Positions 16,103 to 23,803 of a stretch of 32,970 nucleotides of DNA are shown here, piece after piece. The stretch is taken from contig JAFKFQ010000454.1 of assembly GCA_017308215.1 (NCBI GenBank), positions 1 through 32,970 on the forward strand, read 5' to 3'. This DNA comes from a bacterium. GTDB lineage: Bacteria; Planctomycetota; Planctomycetia; Gemmatales; Gemmataceae. Position 1 is the first letter of the stretch; each line of letters starts with the position of its first letter. The notes below the pieces were generated by a model that saw nothing but the letters and a program-made list of their open reading frames with translations, searched no databases and was not told the DNA's origin. The translations under genes and the position numbers were made by a program.

Positions 16103-17193
16103 CCGACGAGGAGGCGCTGCGGGCCGCCGTCCTCGCCCACCCGGACGACGACACCCCGCGGCTCGTCTACGCCGACTGGTGCGACGATGCCGGCCACGCC
16201 GACCGGGCGGCGTTCGTCCGCGCCCAGATCGACGCCGCCCGCGCCGAGCCGTGGGGCGCCGCCGACCGCGAGGCCACGCGGCGGGCGAACGCCTTGCTAG
16301 CCGTGTACGCCGAAGAGTGGACGGCCCACGTCAGCGAGGCCGTCGAGTGGCACGGGTTCGAGCGCGGGTTCATCGAGCAGGTCGGGCTGTACGCCCACCG
16401 CTTCGCCCGCGGGCTCGACGAAGCGTGTCGGGTCGAACCGGTGCGGCGGGCGCAGGTCATCCGCGGACTCGCGCAGGTCAACGACGCGCCGCTCGAAGAG
16501 TATCTGACCAGCCCACACCTATCGCAGCTCCACGCCCTCGACCTGCACGAGGCCAGTCTCACCGCATCGGTCGAGTTCGAGTTCGTGACCGAGAACGAGG
16601 AACTGGCGGGCCTCGCCGACCTGTCCTTTGCCGGGCTGCGAGTCCCGCCCGACTGGCTGACGCGCTTCCTGGCGGGGCCACACCTCCCGGCCCTCGCCGC
16701 GCTCGACCTGTCGAACATCCCGAACCTCGGCCCCGCGCTGGCCCGTGGGCTGACGGGCGGCGGGCACCGGCGGTTCACGAAACTGAATCTCACCGGCGTC
16801 CGCCTCCTGTCGAACGACTTGAAGTGTGTCCTTTCCAGTCACGCCCTGGGCGGCGTCGAGGAACTCCGGCTCGGGTGGCCGTTCCCCGGCCCGGGGCCGG
16901 TCACCATGCTCGAACTCGGGTGGGTGATGCCGTGGGCTCGGCTCCGCCTCCTCGACCTCGCCGGCCAGCAGCTCGGGCCGGACGGTGTGAAGGAGATCAC
17001 CCGGGAGCGCGAGGCCGCCGGGCTCCGCTGGCTCGGCCTGGCTCGGAACCACCTCGGCTCGGCCGGGGCGGAGTGGCTGCTGGAGTCGCCGCACCTCAAC
17101 CTGTACCACCTCGACGTGTCCGACAACGGCATCCCGCCGCAACTCCTCGCCGCGCTGCGGGCGCGGTTCCCCGAGGCGCTGGTGGTCGGGTGA
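16099..17193 (+). CDS. TIGR02996-domain leucine-rich-repeat protein, paralogue 3
   Basis: 364 residues from GTG 16099, again overlapping the preceding stop as GTGA. N-terminal TIGR02996 (ALRAAVLAHPDDDTPRLVYA, DWCDDAG, AAFVRAQIDAARAEPWG) is followed by an LRR fold (LHALDLHEASL, LAALDLSNIPNLG, LRLLDLAGQQLGPDGV, LYHLDVSDNGI). It is more distant from the first two paralogues and lacks their shared PLRGPGAVALAE C-terminal block. No export signal. It is the last of the three tandem copies. The phosphatase gene begins 51 bp downstream with its own strong ribosome site. Confidence 0.85.
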   Translation: MTDEEALRAAVLAHPDDDTPRLVYADWCDDAGHADRAAFVRAQIDAARAEPWGAADREATRRANALLAVYAEEWTAHVSEAVEWHGFERGFIEQVGLYAHRFARGLDEACRVEPVRRAQVIRGLAQVNDAPLEEYLTSPHLSQLHALDLHEASLTASVEFEFVTENEELAGLADLSFAGLRVPPDWLTRFLAGPHLPALAALDLSNIPNLGPALARGLTGGGHRRFTKLNLTGVRLLSNDLKCVLSSHALGGVEELRLGWPFPGPGPVTMLELGWVMPWARLRLLDLAGQQLGPDGVKEITREREAAGLRWLGLARNHLGSAGAEWLLESPHLNLYHLDVSDNGIPPQLLAALRARFPEALVVG

Positions 17194-17244
17194 GCGGCAC
17201 CCGAGTTGCTCATCTCCTGCTCGGGCACTCGGGAGGGTCGCGTC

Positions 17245-18129
17245 GTGGCCGTCGTCTTCGACTGCTTCGGGCTCACCGACCGCGGCCGGGTCCGCTCGCG
17301 GAACGAGGACCAGTTCCTCATCGCCGATCTCGACAAGACCCTCCGCGTCCGCTCCACGTCGATCCCCGAGAAGGTCTACGGCACGCTCGGCGGCAGGGAG
17401 CACGGCAAGCTGTTCCTCGTCGCCGACGGGCTCGGCGGGCAGGCCGGCGGGGACATCGCGAGTAGCGTCGTGGTCGGGACGGTCGCCCGCTACGTCCTCC
17501 ACACCATGCCGTGGTTCTTCTGTCTCTCCGAGGCCGGCGGGGATGATCTCGAACAGCAACTCCGCGCCGCTCTCCACGCTTGCCGCAAGGAGGTCCGGGT
17601 GGTGGCGGAGGCGAGCGGGCTCACCGAAATGGGGACGACGCTCACCCTCGGCTACCTGTTGTGGCCGCGGCTGTACGTCGTCCACGTCGGCGACAGCCGG
17701 GCGTACCTGTACCGCGGCGGCGAGGCCCGGCAACTGACCACCGACCACACGGTCGCGCAGCAGATGGTGGAGAAGGGGCTGTTGACGCCCGACGAGGCGG
17801 CCGAGTCGCCCTGGGGCCACGCCCTGCTGCGGTGCGTCGGGGCCGACTCGCCGGAGCCGGTGGCGGACGTGCTGAAGGTCCGCCTCCGGCCCGGCGACGT
17901 GATCCTGTTCTGCACCGACGGGCTGAGCAAGTACCTCGACCCCGCCGCGATCGCCGCCGCCCTGTCGAAGGTCGAGTCGGCGGAGGTGACAGCCCGGGCG
18001 CTGGTCGCCGCCGCGATCGACGCCGGCGGCCGTGACAACGTCACGGCGGTAGTGGTGCGGACCGGGCCGGTAGTGTCGTCGAGCGCGCCGACGCCGGCGG
18101 AAGGGACGGCGTTCCTGCCGCCGGTGTGA
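17245..18129 (+). CDS. PP2C-family serine/threonine phosphatase
   Basis: 294 residues. The GTG at 17245 was chosen because GGAGGG ends 8 bases upstream and the phosphatase fold starts at once; a TTG at 17206 would add 13 unrelated residues. PP2C motifs in order: RSRNED (17-22), VADGLGGQAGGD with metal-binding Asp61-Gly62, GTTLTL, VHVGDSRAYLYR, LTTDHTVAQQM, LFCTDGLS (near 220) and GGRDNVTAVVV (near 262). All the expected metal-binding acidic positions are present, so it should be active on phospho-Ser/Thr with Mn/Mg. It is cytosolic, without a sensor domain. It closes the operon of propeller and LRR genes. The partner kinase is not in this window. Confidence 0.9.
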   Translation: MAVVFDCFGLTDRGRVRSRNEDQFLIADLDKTLRVRSTSIPEKVYGTLGGREHGKLFLVADGLGGQAGGDIASSVVVGTVARYVLHTMPWFFCLSEAGGDDLEQQLRAALHACRKEVRVVAEASGLTEMGTTLTLGYLLWPRLYVVHVGDSRAYLYRGGEARQLTTDHTVAQQMVEKGLLTPDEAAESPWGHALLRCVGADSPEPVADVLKVRLRPGDVILFCTDGLSKYLDPAAIAAALSKVESAEVTARALVAAAIDAGGRDNVTAVVVRTGPVVSSSAPTPAEGTAFLPPV

Positions 18130-18142
18130 GGTGTCTGGTGGC

Positions 18143-18190
18143 TCGGCCCCGGCGAACGGCTGGCTCACGCCGGCCGTTCGCCGGGGCCGA
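18143..18190. terminator. 22-bp hairpin with TCAC loop between convergent genes
   Basis: Arms 18143-18164 and 18169-18190 pair over 22 positions with one G-T wobble around loop TCAC. It starts 14 bases after the phosphatase stop and ends 16 bases before the helicase stop on the other strand, so it can end transcription from both sides. The tip GGC-TCAC-GCC is the complement of the GGC-GTGA-GCC tip in the element at 7865-7987, marking one repeat family. Confidence 0.75.
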
Positions 18191-18206
18191 CACCGATCGG
18201 TAGACG

Positions 18207-20195
18207 CTACCCCGCCTTCACCCGGCCCGCCGGCATTGGCGCCGGCTCGCCGTCCACGAAGCGCTTGCACTCGGGCAGCGCGTCCAGGAACATCCGACCG
18301 TAGGGCTTCGTCAACACGCGCGGGTCGAACAGCACCACCATGCCGCGGTCGGTCGCGGTGCGGATCAGGCGGCCGAAGCCCTGCTTCAGCTTGATCGCCG
18401 CCTGCGGCACCTGGTACTCCATAAACGGGTTGCCGCCGTCGGCCGCGATCTTCTCCAGCCGGGCCTCGGTCAGCGGGCGGTCGGGGACGGCGAACGGCAG
18501 CTTCGTAATGATCACGTTCGACAGCGCCTCGCCGCGCACGTCCACGCCCTGCCAGAAGCTATCGACCCCGAACAGCACCGCCCGCGGCGCCGTGCGGAAC
18601 TGCTCCAACAGTCGCGGTGCCGGCAGGCCCGAGCCCTGCACGAGCAGCGTGTAGCCGTTGCGCGCGAACCACGGGCCGAGGCGCTCAGCGGCGCGGTTCA
18701 GGAACGAGTAGCTTGTGAACAGTACGAACGCCCGGCCGTGCGTCTTCGCCACGTAGTCCGGGATTTTCGACAGCACCTCGTCCTCGTACTTCGCCGCCAT
18801 CGCCGAGGGGTCGGGCATCGAGCGGAACAGGTGCAGCTCGACCTGCTCGCGGAAGTTGAACGGGCTGCCGAGCTGCTTCGACTCGGCGTCGTCGAGCCCG
18901 AGGCGGCGCTGGAAGTGCGAGAACCCGTCGCTCCCGCCGGCCGACAGCGTGGCGCTCGCCATGACGACCGTCGGCACGCGGTCGTAGAGCTGCTTCTTCA
19001 GGGCCGGGCCGACCTCGATCGGGGCGCTGGCGAGCGAGACGCGCGGCACGCGCCCGGCCCGCACCTCGACCCAGTACACCTGTCCCGGGAGCTCCTGACC
19101 CAGCCACTCGCGCACGCTCGACGCCATCCCGAGGAGGCGGTCGGCGCGGCTGGTCAGCTCGATCTTCTCCTCGTCCGACTTCAGCTTCTCGGCCGCGACC
19201 GTCAGCCCGGTCGCCAGTTTGTCGAGCTCCTCGGAGAGGTGGTCGGGCACCACATTCTTCTCGCGGACGCGGCCGGTCCCCTTCGGTTGAACCTGGTGCC
19301 ACTGGTGGACGGCGAGGAAGAATTTGTCCGCCGCCTGCCGCGTCACTTCGACCTGCGCGATCGCCTCCGGCGTGCCGAGCGTGGTGAGGATTCCCTTGTG
19401 GCTGCGCGGCGCGAGGAGCTGGTTCAGGACGTACTCGACGCCGCCCTGCGACACCGACAGCCCGAGGTGGTCGGCGGCCACGTCTTCGAGCGTGTGCGCC
19501 TCGTCGAAGATTACGACCTGGTAGTCCGGCAGCAGCCCGCCGCCGGACCGCCGCAGCGCCAGGTCGGCGAAGAACAGGGCGTGGTTCACGACCAGCACGT
19601 TCGCGCTGAACACTTGCTTGCGGGCCGCGTAGTAGAAGCAATTCCCGTGGCTCGGGCACTTGCGGCCCAGGCAGTTCCCGCCGTCGCTCTGCACCAGGTC
19701 CCACACGCTCTCGAACGGCTGGAGCGGCAGGTCGCTCTTGCTCCCGTCCCGCGTCTGCCGGGACCAGCGGCCGATCTGCACGAGCTGGTCGATCGCGCCC
19801 GGCGTGTCGAGCAGCGTGTTCGCCTTCACCTGCGCCGTGTGGAGGCGGCGGAGGCTGAGGTAGTTGCCGCGGCCCTTCACCAGCACCGGGCGGAAGTCGA
19901 ACGGCAGCGCCTTCTGGAGGAACGGCAAGTCCTTGCGGATGAGCTGTTCCTGGAGGCTGATGGTGTGCGTCGAGACGACGACCTTCAAATCCTTCTTCGC
20001 CGCCGCCACGATGGCCGGGACGAGGTACGCGAAGCTCTTGCCGACGCCGGTGCCGGCCTCGACGAGCAGTTTCTGCTCGTCTTTGATGGCAGCGGCGACC
20101 GCCTCGGCCATGTCGAGCTGTTGCGGGCGCGACTCGAAGCCGGGGTAGTGCTCGGCTACCAGCCCGCCGGGACCGATGATGGACGCGATAGACAT
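18207..20195 (-). CDS. dinG: DinG-type ATP-dependent DNA helicase (XPD-like, superfamily 2)
   Basis: 662 residues from ATG 20195 (MSIASIIGPGGLVAEHYPGF); the open frame upstream runs through repeat DNA. Walker A EAGTGVGKS (46-54), motif Ia VVSTHTISLQEQLI, DEAH box 231-234 (VIFDEAHTLED), motif III MASATLS, and motif VI QGFGRLIRT. These define the XPD/DinG helicases, which unwind damaged or structured DNA 5' to 3' with a 4Fe-4S cluster. Three cluster-type cysteines are seen (Cys175, Cys180, Cys186: NCLGRKCPSHGNC), but the place of the first one, in KGRGNYLSLRRL, is Ser114. There is no exonuclease domain. It ends at the bidirectional hairpin 18143-18190. The gap to the next upstream gene holds a long repeat hairpin. 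Confidence 0.9.
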   Translation of the reverse strand: MSIASIIGPGGLVAEHYPGFESRPQQLDMAEAVAAAIKDEQKLLVEAGTGVGKSFAYLVPAIVAAAKKDLKVVVSTHTISLQEQLIRKDLPFLQKALPFDFRPVLVKGRGNYLSLRRLHTAQVKANTLLDTPGAIDQLVQIGRWSRQTRDGSKSDLPLQPFESVWDLVQSDGGNCLGRKCPSHGNCFYYAARKQVFSANVLVVNHALFFADLALRRSGGGLLPDYQVVIFDEAHTLEDVAADHLGLSVSQGGVEYVLNQLLAPRSHKGILTTLGTPEAIAQVEVTRQAADKFFLAVHQWHQVQPKGTGRVREKNVVPDHLSEELDKLATGLTVAAEKLKSDEEKIELTSRADRLLGMASSVREWLGQELPGQVYWVEVRAGRVPRVSLASAPIEVGPALKKQLYDRVPTVVMASATLSAGGSDGFSHFQRRLGLDDAESKQLGSPFNFREQVELHLFRSMPDPSAMAAKYEDEVLSKIPDYVAKTHGRAFVLFTSYSFLNRAAERLGPWFARNGYTLLVQGSGLPAPRLLEQFRTAPRAVLFGVDSFWQGVDVRGEALSNVIITKLPFAVPDRPLTEARLEKIAADGGNPFMEYQVPQAAIKLKQGFGRLIRTATDRGMVVLFDPRVLTKPYGRMFLDALPECKRFVDGEPAPMPAGRVKAG

Positions 20196-20274
20196 AGGGT
20201 GATTGTGCCAGCGCGGGCCGTGGCGCGAAAAGCCCGGTTGCGGGTGAACCACAGAGTCACAGAGGGCGCCGAGA

Positions 20275-20352
20275 GAAGACCATTTTTGGCAGGATGAACA
20301 GGACTTGATTTCATCCTGTTTGATCCCGTTCATCCTGTCAAAAATGGTCTTC
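20275..20352. repeat. 25-bp inverted repeat directly after the epimerase stop
   Basis: Arms 20275-20299 and 20328-20352 pair over 25 positions with a single G-T wobble. They contain the words ACCATTTTTGGCAGGATGAA and TTCATCCTGTCAAAAATGGT. The right arm ends 2 bases before the epimerase stop codon. On the minus strand it is therefore placed as a transcript-end hairpin. Just to its left, AACCACAGAGTCACAGAGGG (20247-20266) is another dispersed-repeat-like word. Confidence 0.75.
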
Positions 20353-20354
20353 CC

Positions 20355-21281
20355 TCAGCCGCGGGACCACGCCAGCGTCCGCCGCAATCCTTCCTCGAAG
20401 CTCACCTTCGGGGCGAAGCCGAGGTCGGCGGTGATGCGGTCGATCTTCGCGCGCGAGTGCCGGATGTCGCCGGCGCGGGCCGGGCCGTGCGCCGGCACGA
20501 CGCTCGTCCCGAGGAGCTTGTTCAAGCCGTCGAGGAGTTGGAGCAGGGTCACGCTGCCACCAGTGCCGACGTTGTAGACCCGCCCCGAGACGCCGGGCGT
20601 GTCGGCGGCGAGGATCAGCGCCCGGGCCACGTCCTCGACCGCCACGAAGTCGCGCGACTGAAGGCCGTCGCCGTGGACGGTGGGCGTGCGACCGGCGGCG
20701 AGCATGGACGTGAAGATGGCGATGACACCGGAGTACGGGCTGTCCGGCCGTTGCCGCGGCCCGAACACGTTGAAGAACCGCAGCCGCACCGTTTCAAAGC
20801 CGTAACTCGCCGCGAACGACTGGCAGTAGAACTCGCCCGCCAACTTCGCCGCCGCATACGGCGAGAGTGCGCACAGCGGCGTGTCCTCGCCCTGGCCGGC
20901 GGGGTCGTCGGCGCCGCCGTAGGCGCTGGCGCTGGCGGCGTAGACGAGGCGCCGCACGCCGGCCTTCCGCGCCGCATCAAGGACGTGCAGCGTGCCGGTG
21001 GCGTTGATGGCGTGGTTCAGCAGCGGGTCTTCGACACTCTTCGCCACCGACGCCAGCGCCGCGAGGTGGAACACGACCTCACAGCCTTCGACGGCCTTCG
21101 CCACCGCCGCCGGGTCGGTCAGCGTCCCCTCGATGAACTCGACGTCCGGCGCGAGGTTGGAGCGGAGGCCGGTGCTGAGGTCGTCGAAGACGCGGACGCG
21201 GCGGCCGGCGGCGGTCAGCGCCTCGACGAGGTGCGAGCCGATGAACCCCGCGCCGCCGGTAACCAAGTGTACGCCGGCCAT
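20355..21281 (-). CDS. NAD-dependent sugar-nucleotide epimerase/dehydratase (GalE-like)
   Basis: 308 residues. The start at 21281 is preceded by GGAGGG at 5-10 bases and opens directly on the Rossmann motif VTGGAGFIGSHL (7-18). Acidic Asp33-Asp34 follow the second strand as in NAD-binding extended SDRs. The active site is ASASAYG (Ser117/Ser119) with Tyr142-x3-Lys146 (SPYAAAKLAGEF). RFFNVFGPRQRPDSPYSGV and the later DFVAVEDVARA are typical of UDP-glucose or UDP-GlcNAc 4-epimerases. The exact sugar cannot be read. Near the exopolysaccharide genes it probably supplies a precursor. It is separated from the upstream secreted-protein gene by the hairpin 21300-21324. Confidence 0.87.
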   Translation of the reverse strand: MAGVHLVTGGAGFIGSHLVEALTAAGRRVRVFDDLSTGLRSNLAPDVEFIEGTLTDPAAVAKAVEGCEVVFHLAALASVAKSVEDPLLNHAINATGTLHVLDAARKAGVRRLVYAASASAYGGADDPAGQGEDTPLCALSPYAAAKLAGEFYCQSFAASYGFETVRLRFFNVFGPRQRPDSPYSGVIAIFTSMLAAGRTPTVHGDGLQSRDFVAVEDVARALILAADTPGVSGRVYNVGTGGSVTLLQLLDGLNKLLGTSVVPAHGPARAGDIRHSRAKIDRITADLGFAPKVSFEEGLRRTLAWSRG

Positions 21282-21299
21282 ACCGCCCTCCAACGAAAC

Positions 21300-21324
21300 G
21301 AGCCCCGGGGCACCCCCGGGGCTC
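21300..21324 (-). terminator. Intrinsic terminator-like hairpin after the Cys-rich protein gene
   Basis: GAGCCCCGGGG (21300-21310), loop CAC, CCCCGGGGCTC (21314-21324): a perfect 11-bp stem. Read on the minus strand it is followed by CGTTTCGTT, a modest U-rich tail. It lies 22 bases past the stop of the secreted protein gene. Confidence 0.75.
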
Positions 21325-21346
21325 TGCTGTTGTATCGGCCCCGCTG

Positions 21347-21916
21347 TTACTTCCCGAACTTGTTCTCCGGCATCGGCGGGACCGGGAGCTGCGGGATGGT
21401 ACCGGGTGTCGGGGCGGGCGTACCAGCGCCTTTCGGCACCGGGTTCATGGGCTGCGCCGGCGCGTCGGACTTCGCCGGGTTCATGGGTTGCGCCGGTGCG
21501 TCGGACTTCGGCTGCAGCGTGGGGGCCGGGAGGACACCCGGGACGGTGGGCAGGCGCCGCGGGGCGTCGTTCACCCCGACGCCCTGGTACGGGAGCGGGC
21601 ACACGTCTTCCCAGCGGTGCCACTGCGTCTGGAAGTAGCCGAAGCACGCGCCCGGGCGGAGCTGGCCGGCGATCGGCTTCGGCGGGTTGCAGCCGGCGCG
21701 GTGGCCGAACTTCCCGCCGCAGGTCCGGCACCCGGCCCTGCCGCACGGGGCGCCGGCGGCGCCGTCGGTACAGGTGGGGCACCCCTCGACGACCGGAGCG
21801 GCCGGGGCGACCACGACCGGTTGGTCCGCCGCGACCGCGATCCCGACGTACCCGACCGCCATCACGAGGACCGCGGCGCGCGCCGCCAGCCGCCCGAGGA
21901 AACGTCCGCTGGTCAT
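21347..21916 (-). CDS. Cys/Pro-rich secreted protein, planctomycete type
   Basis: 189 residues. The start at 21916 is supported by AAAGGAG 8 bases upstream and a signal peptide (RLAARAAVLVMAVGYVGIAVAA region). A cysteine-rich part follows (CPTCTDGAAGAPCGRAGCRT, then CGGKFGHRAGC), then FGYFQTQWHRWEDVCPLPYQ, a wording that recurs in planctomycete secreted proteins. The C-terminal third is Pro-rich with two copies of KSDAPAQPMNP. It has no catalytic motif. Eight or so cysteines suggest disulfides or metal binding outside the cytosol. It ends in its own terminator, so it is a separate transcription unit from the epimerase. Function unknown. Confidence 0.75.
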   Translation of the reverse strand: MTSGRFLGRLAARAAVLVMAVGYVGIAVAADQPVVVAPAAPVVEGCPTCTDGAAGAPCGRAGCRTCGGKFGHRAGCNPPKPIAGQLRPGACFGYFQTQWHRWEDVCPLPYQGVGVNDAPRRLPTVPGVLPAPTLQPKSDAPAQPMNPAKSDAPAQPMNPVPKGAGTPAPTPGTIPQLPVPPMPENKFGK

Positions 21917-21963
21917 CGCTCACACTCCTTTGGGGACAGATCTTCCGTGATCCGCGTGGTCCG

Positions 21964-22518
21964 TCAGCGCCGCGGTTGGCCGACCGGGATGCCGCTCCCG
22001 GAGGTCCGCGGGGCGGCCATCCCGCCGCCCCCGCCGCCGAAGGCGTTCACCGTGGCGGCGCCGGTCATCGCCGCGCCCATCATGCCGGTCGCGCCGAGCC
22101 CCTGGGTGGGCGGCGCGAACCCGCCACCGAACCCGCCACCGGCCCCGCCGAACGCCACGCCCTGGCCGCGGTAGGTCGGGTACCAGTGGCCGAGGTTGTT
22201 GAACGTCGCCCCGCGGCCGGTCGGGGCGAGCACCGGGTTCACCCCGTAGGCCAGGAACTGCTGCAGGTTGGCGACCGCCTGGTTCGTCTGGTTCAGTTGC
22301 TGGAGCACCAGCGCCTGCTGCGCGCCGCCGGCGCCGAACCCGTAGGGGTTGAACCCGAACCCCGAGCCACCGTAGCCGTACCCGAAGTACCCGCTGCCGG
22401 GGGTGAACAGGCTGGAGTACGAGTTGAACGTCGGCCGGCGCGGCGGGGCGATCGGCTGGGCGGCGCCCTCGCCGGCGAGGGCGAGGAGCCCCACGAGGGC
22501 GGCGGTGCGGCGGAACAT
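21964..22518 (-). CDS. Gly-rich secreted hypothetical protein
   Basis: 184 residues. The start at 22518 (MFRRTAALVGLLALAGEGAA) gives a signal peptide with GGAG about 10 bases upstream; 21 additional open codons upstream lack one. After the signal: a Tyr/Gly/Phe-rich section (GYFGYGYGGSGFGFNPYGFG), a helical Gln/Asn-rich section (ALVLQQLNQTNQAVANLQQF), the segment GVNPVLAPTGRGATFNNLGH followed by WYPTY, and a Gly-rich tail. Not recognised beyond a family-like resemblance to small planctomycete envelope proteins. It is adjacent, on the same strand, to the Wza-like gene, whose terminator 22599-22646 separates them, so it is probably expressed on its own. Confidence 0.7.
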   Translation of the reverse strand: MFRRTAALVGLLALAGEGAAQPIAPPRRPTFNSYSSLFTPGSGYFGYGYGGSGFGFNPYGFGAGGAQQALVLQQLNQTNQAVANLQQFLAYGVNPVLAPTGRGATFNNLGHWYPTYRGQGVAFGGAGGGFGGGFAPPTQGLGATGMMGAAMTGAATVNAFGGGGGGMAAPRTSGSGIPVGQPRR

Positions 22519-22598
22519 TGGTGTCAGCTCCGGGTGGTGGGGGTGGCCTATCCCCCGTGCTAGCCGACCGCGTGCGGGCACGGGTCGCCCGGAAACGA

Positions 22599-22646
22599 GA
22601 ATCGGCGGCGGCGGGTCTGCTCCCGCAGACCCGCCGCCGCCGATTC
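22599..22646 (-). terminator. Perfect 22-bp hairpin terminator after the Wza-like gene
   Basis: Arms 22599-22620 and 22625-22646 are perfect complements with loop TCCC. The element lies 50 bases past the stop of the Wza-like gene; on the minus strand it is followed by TCGTTTCC. Stem length and tight loop make it the strongest terminator-like hairpin in the window. Confidence 0.8.
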
Positions 22647-22696
22647 CGCTTCACCCGGGGGCGGTGGCCGCACCCCGGGCAGGTCCGACACAACCG

Positions 22697-23803
22697 TTAC
22701 GGCAGGATCGGGATGAACGGTTGGACCCCGTTGTTGTTGCCGTTGTTCTGGCCGATGTTGCGGAACACGTTGTACGTCGTCGCCCCGTAGATGCCGAAGC
22801 TCATCGTCCGCTGGATCGGGGCGTAGACCCGGGCCAGGTACGTGTCGAGCTTGGTCAGCGGCTGGCTGAGGATGTACACGCGGTCGCCGGGGAGTAGCTG
22901 GTAGTTCGTCTTCACCTGCCCGCGCTGGGTGATCCCGCACCAGTCCACCGGCAGGATCTGGTCGGCGGCACAGTCGGTCGGGGCCGGCCGGGCGACCCAG
23001 ATCTTCTTACTCGACACCGCCGACAGCCCGCCGATGTTCGACACCGCGTCGAGCACCGTCTCATTCCCGGTGTGCGGCAGCCGCACGACCTGCTCGCCGG
23101 CCCCGGCGAAGTCGGTGATGACGTAGTAAAACTTGCTATTGAACGCGTACACGTCGATGTTCACCTCCGGCCGGTACAGGTAGCGCGACAGGTGCGTCTC
23201 CACCGCCTGCTTGGCCTGGGCGATTGTCATACCCGCGACATAGACGCTGCCGTAGCTGCCGAGGCCGACGGTGCCGTCGGGCCGCACGATGTGCTGGCCG
23301 GACACCTGCTGGGCGCCGCGCGACTGCGCGAGCGACACCGTCACCGTCGCCGCCGGGGCGAAGCCGCGCACCTTCGCCTGGACGGCGCGCTGGATCTCTT
23401 CCGTGGTCAGGTCCACGACGCGGACCGTACCCCCGTAGGACGGACCGAGGTTGATCGTCCCGTCCGGGTCGACCGGGTAGAGGCCGTTGATCGGGTCGGT
23501 ATCGAACACGTTGCGGGCGCTGACGTAGAGCACGTCGAGCGGTTCCACGTGGTACGGCGGGAGCGGGATCAGCCGGGTCGCCTCGATGATGAGGATGTCC
23601 GGCGTCTCGATGACGTAAGGCGGCAGGCTGACCTTGTTGAGTTCCCGCGGCACCGGCAGTTCGGGGATGCAGCACGGGTCGAACTTCGGCGGCTTGCAGC
23701 ACTTATTGCCAATCGGCAGGCTGTGGCAGCCGCCCCCGCCGGCGGCCAGCACGGCGAGGACCGCCGCGGCCACCAGCCTCCTCGTGATGCCTTGGCGGAT
23801 CAT
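22697..23803 (-). CDS. Wza-like polysaccharide export lipoprotein
   Basis: 368 residues from ATG 23803, which follows GGAGGAG at about 7 bases; longer open frames upstream are noise. Signal peptide with lipobox ending GGGGC, so the protein is lipid-anchored. Then a Cys-rich stretch (NKCCKPPKFDPCC), two similar segments (LPPYVIETPDILIIEA and LPPYHVEPLDVLYVSA), the poly-export domain (DPDGTINLGPSYGGTVRVVD, TTEEIQRAVQAKV), then SLBB-like repeats (GLGSYGSVYVAGMTIAQAKQ, and TVLDAVSNIGGLSAVSSKKI). Family members form the outer-membrane exit channel for capsule or exopolysaccharide. It is divergent from the Wzc-like operon across an 837-bp gap, the usual partner pairing. Confidence 0.87.
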   Translation of the reverse strand: MIRQGITRRLVAAAVLAVLAAGGGGCHSLPIGNKCCKPPKFDPCCIPELPVPRELNKVSLPPYVIETPDILIIEATRLIPLPPYHVEPLDVLYVSARNVFDTDPINGLYPVDPDGTINLGPSYGGTVRVVDLTTEEIQRAVQAKVRGFAPAATVTVSLAQSRGAQQVSGQHIVRPDGTVGLGSYGSVYVAGMTIAQAKQAVETHLSRYLYRPEVNIDVYAFNSKFYYVITDFAGAGEQVVRLPHTGNETVLDAVSNIGGLSAVSSKKIWVARPAPTDCAADQILPVDWCGITQRGQVKTNYQLLPGDRVYILSQPLTKLDTYLARVYAPIQRTMSFGIYGATTYNVFRNIGQNNGNNNGVQPFIPILP

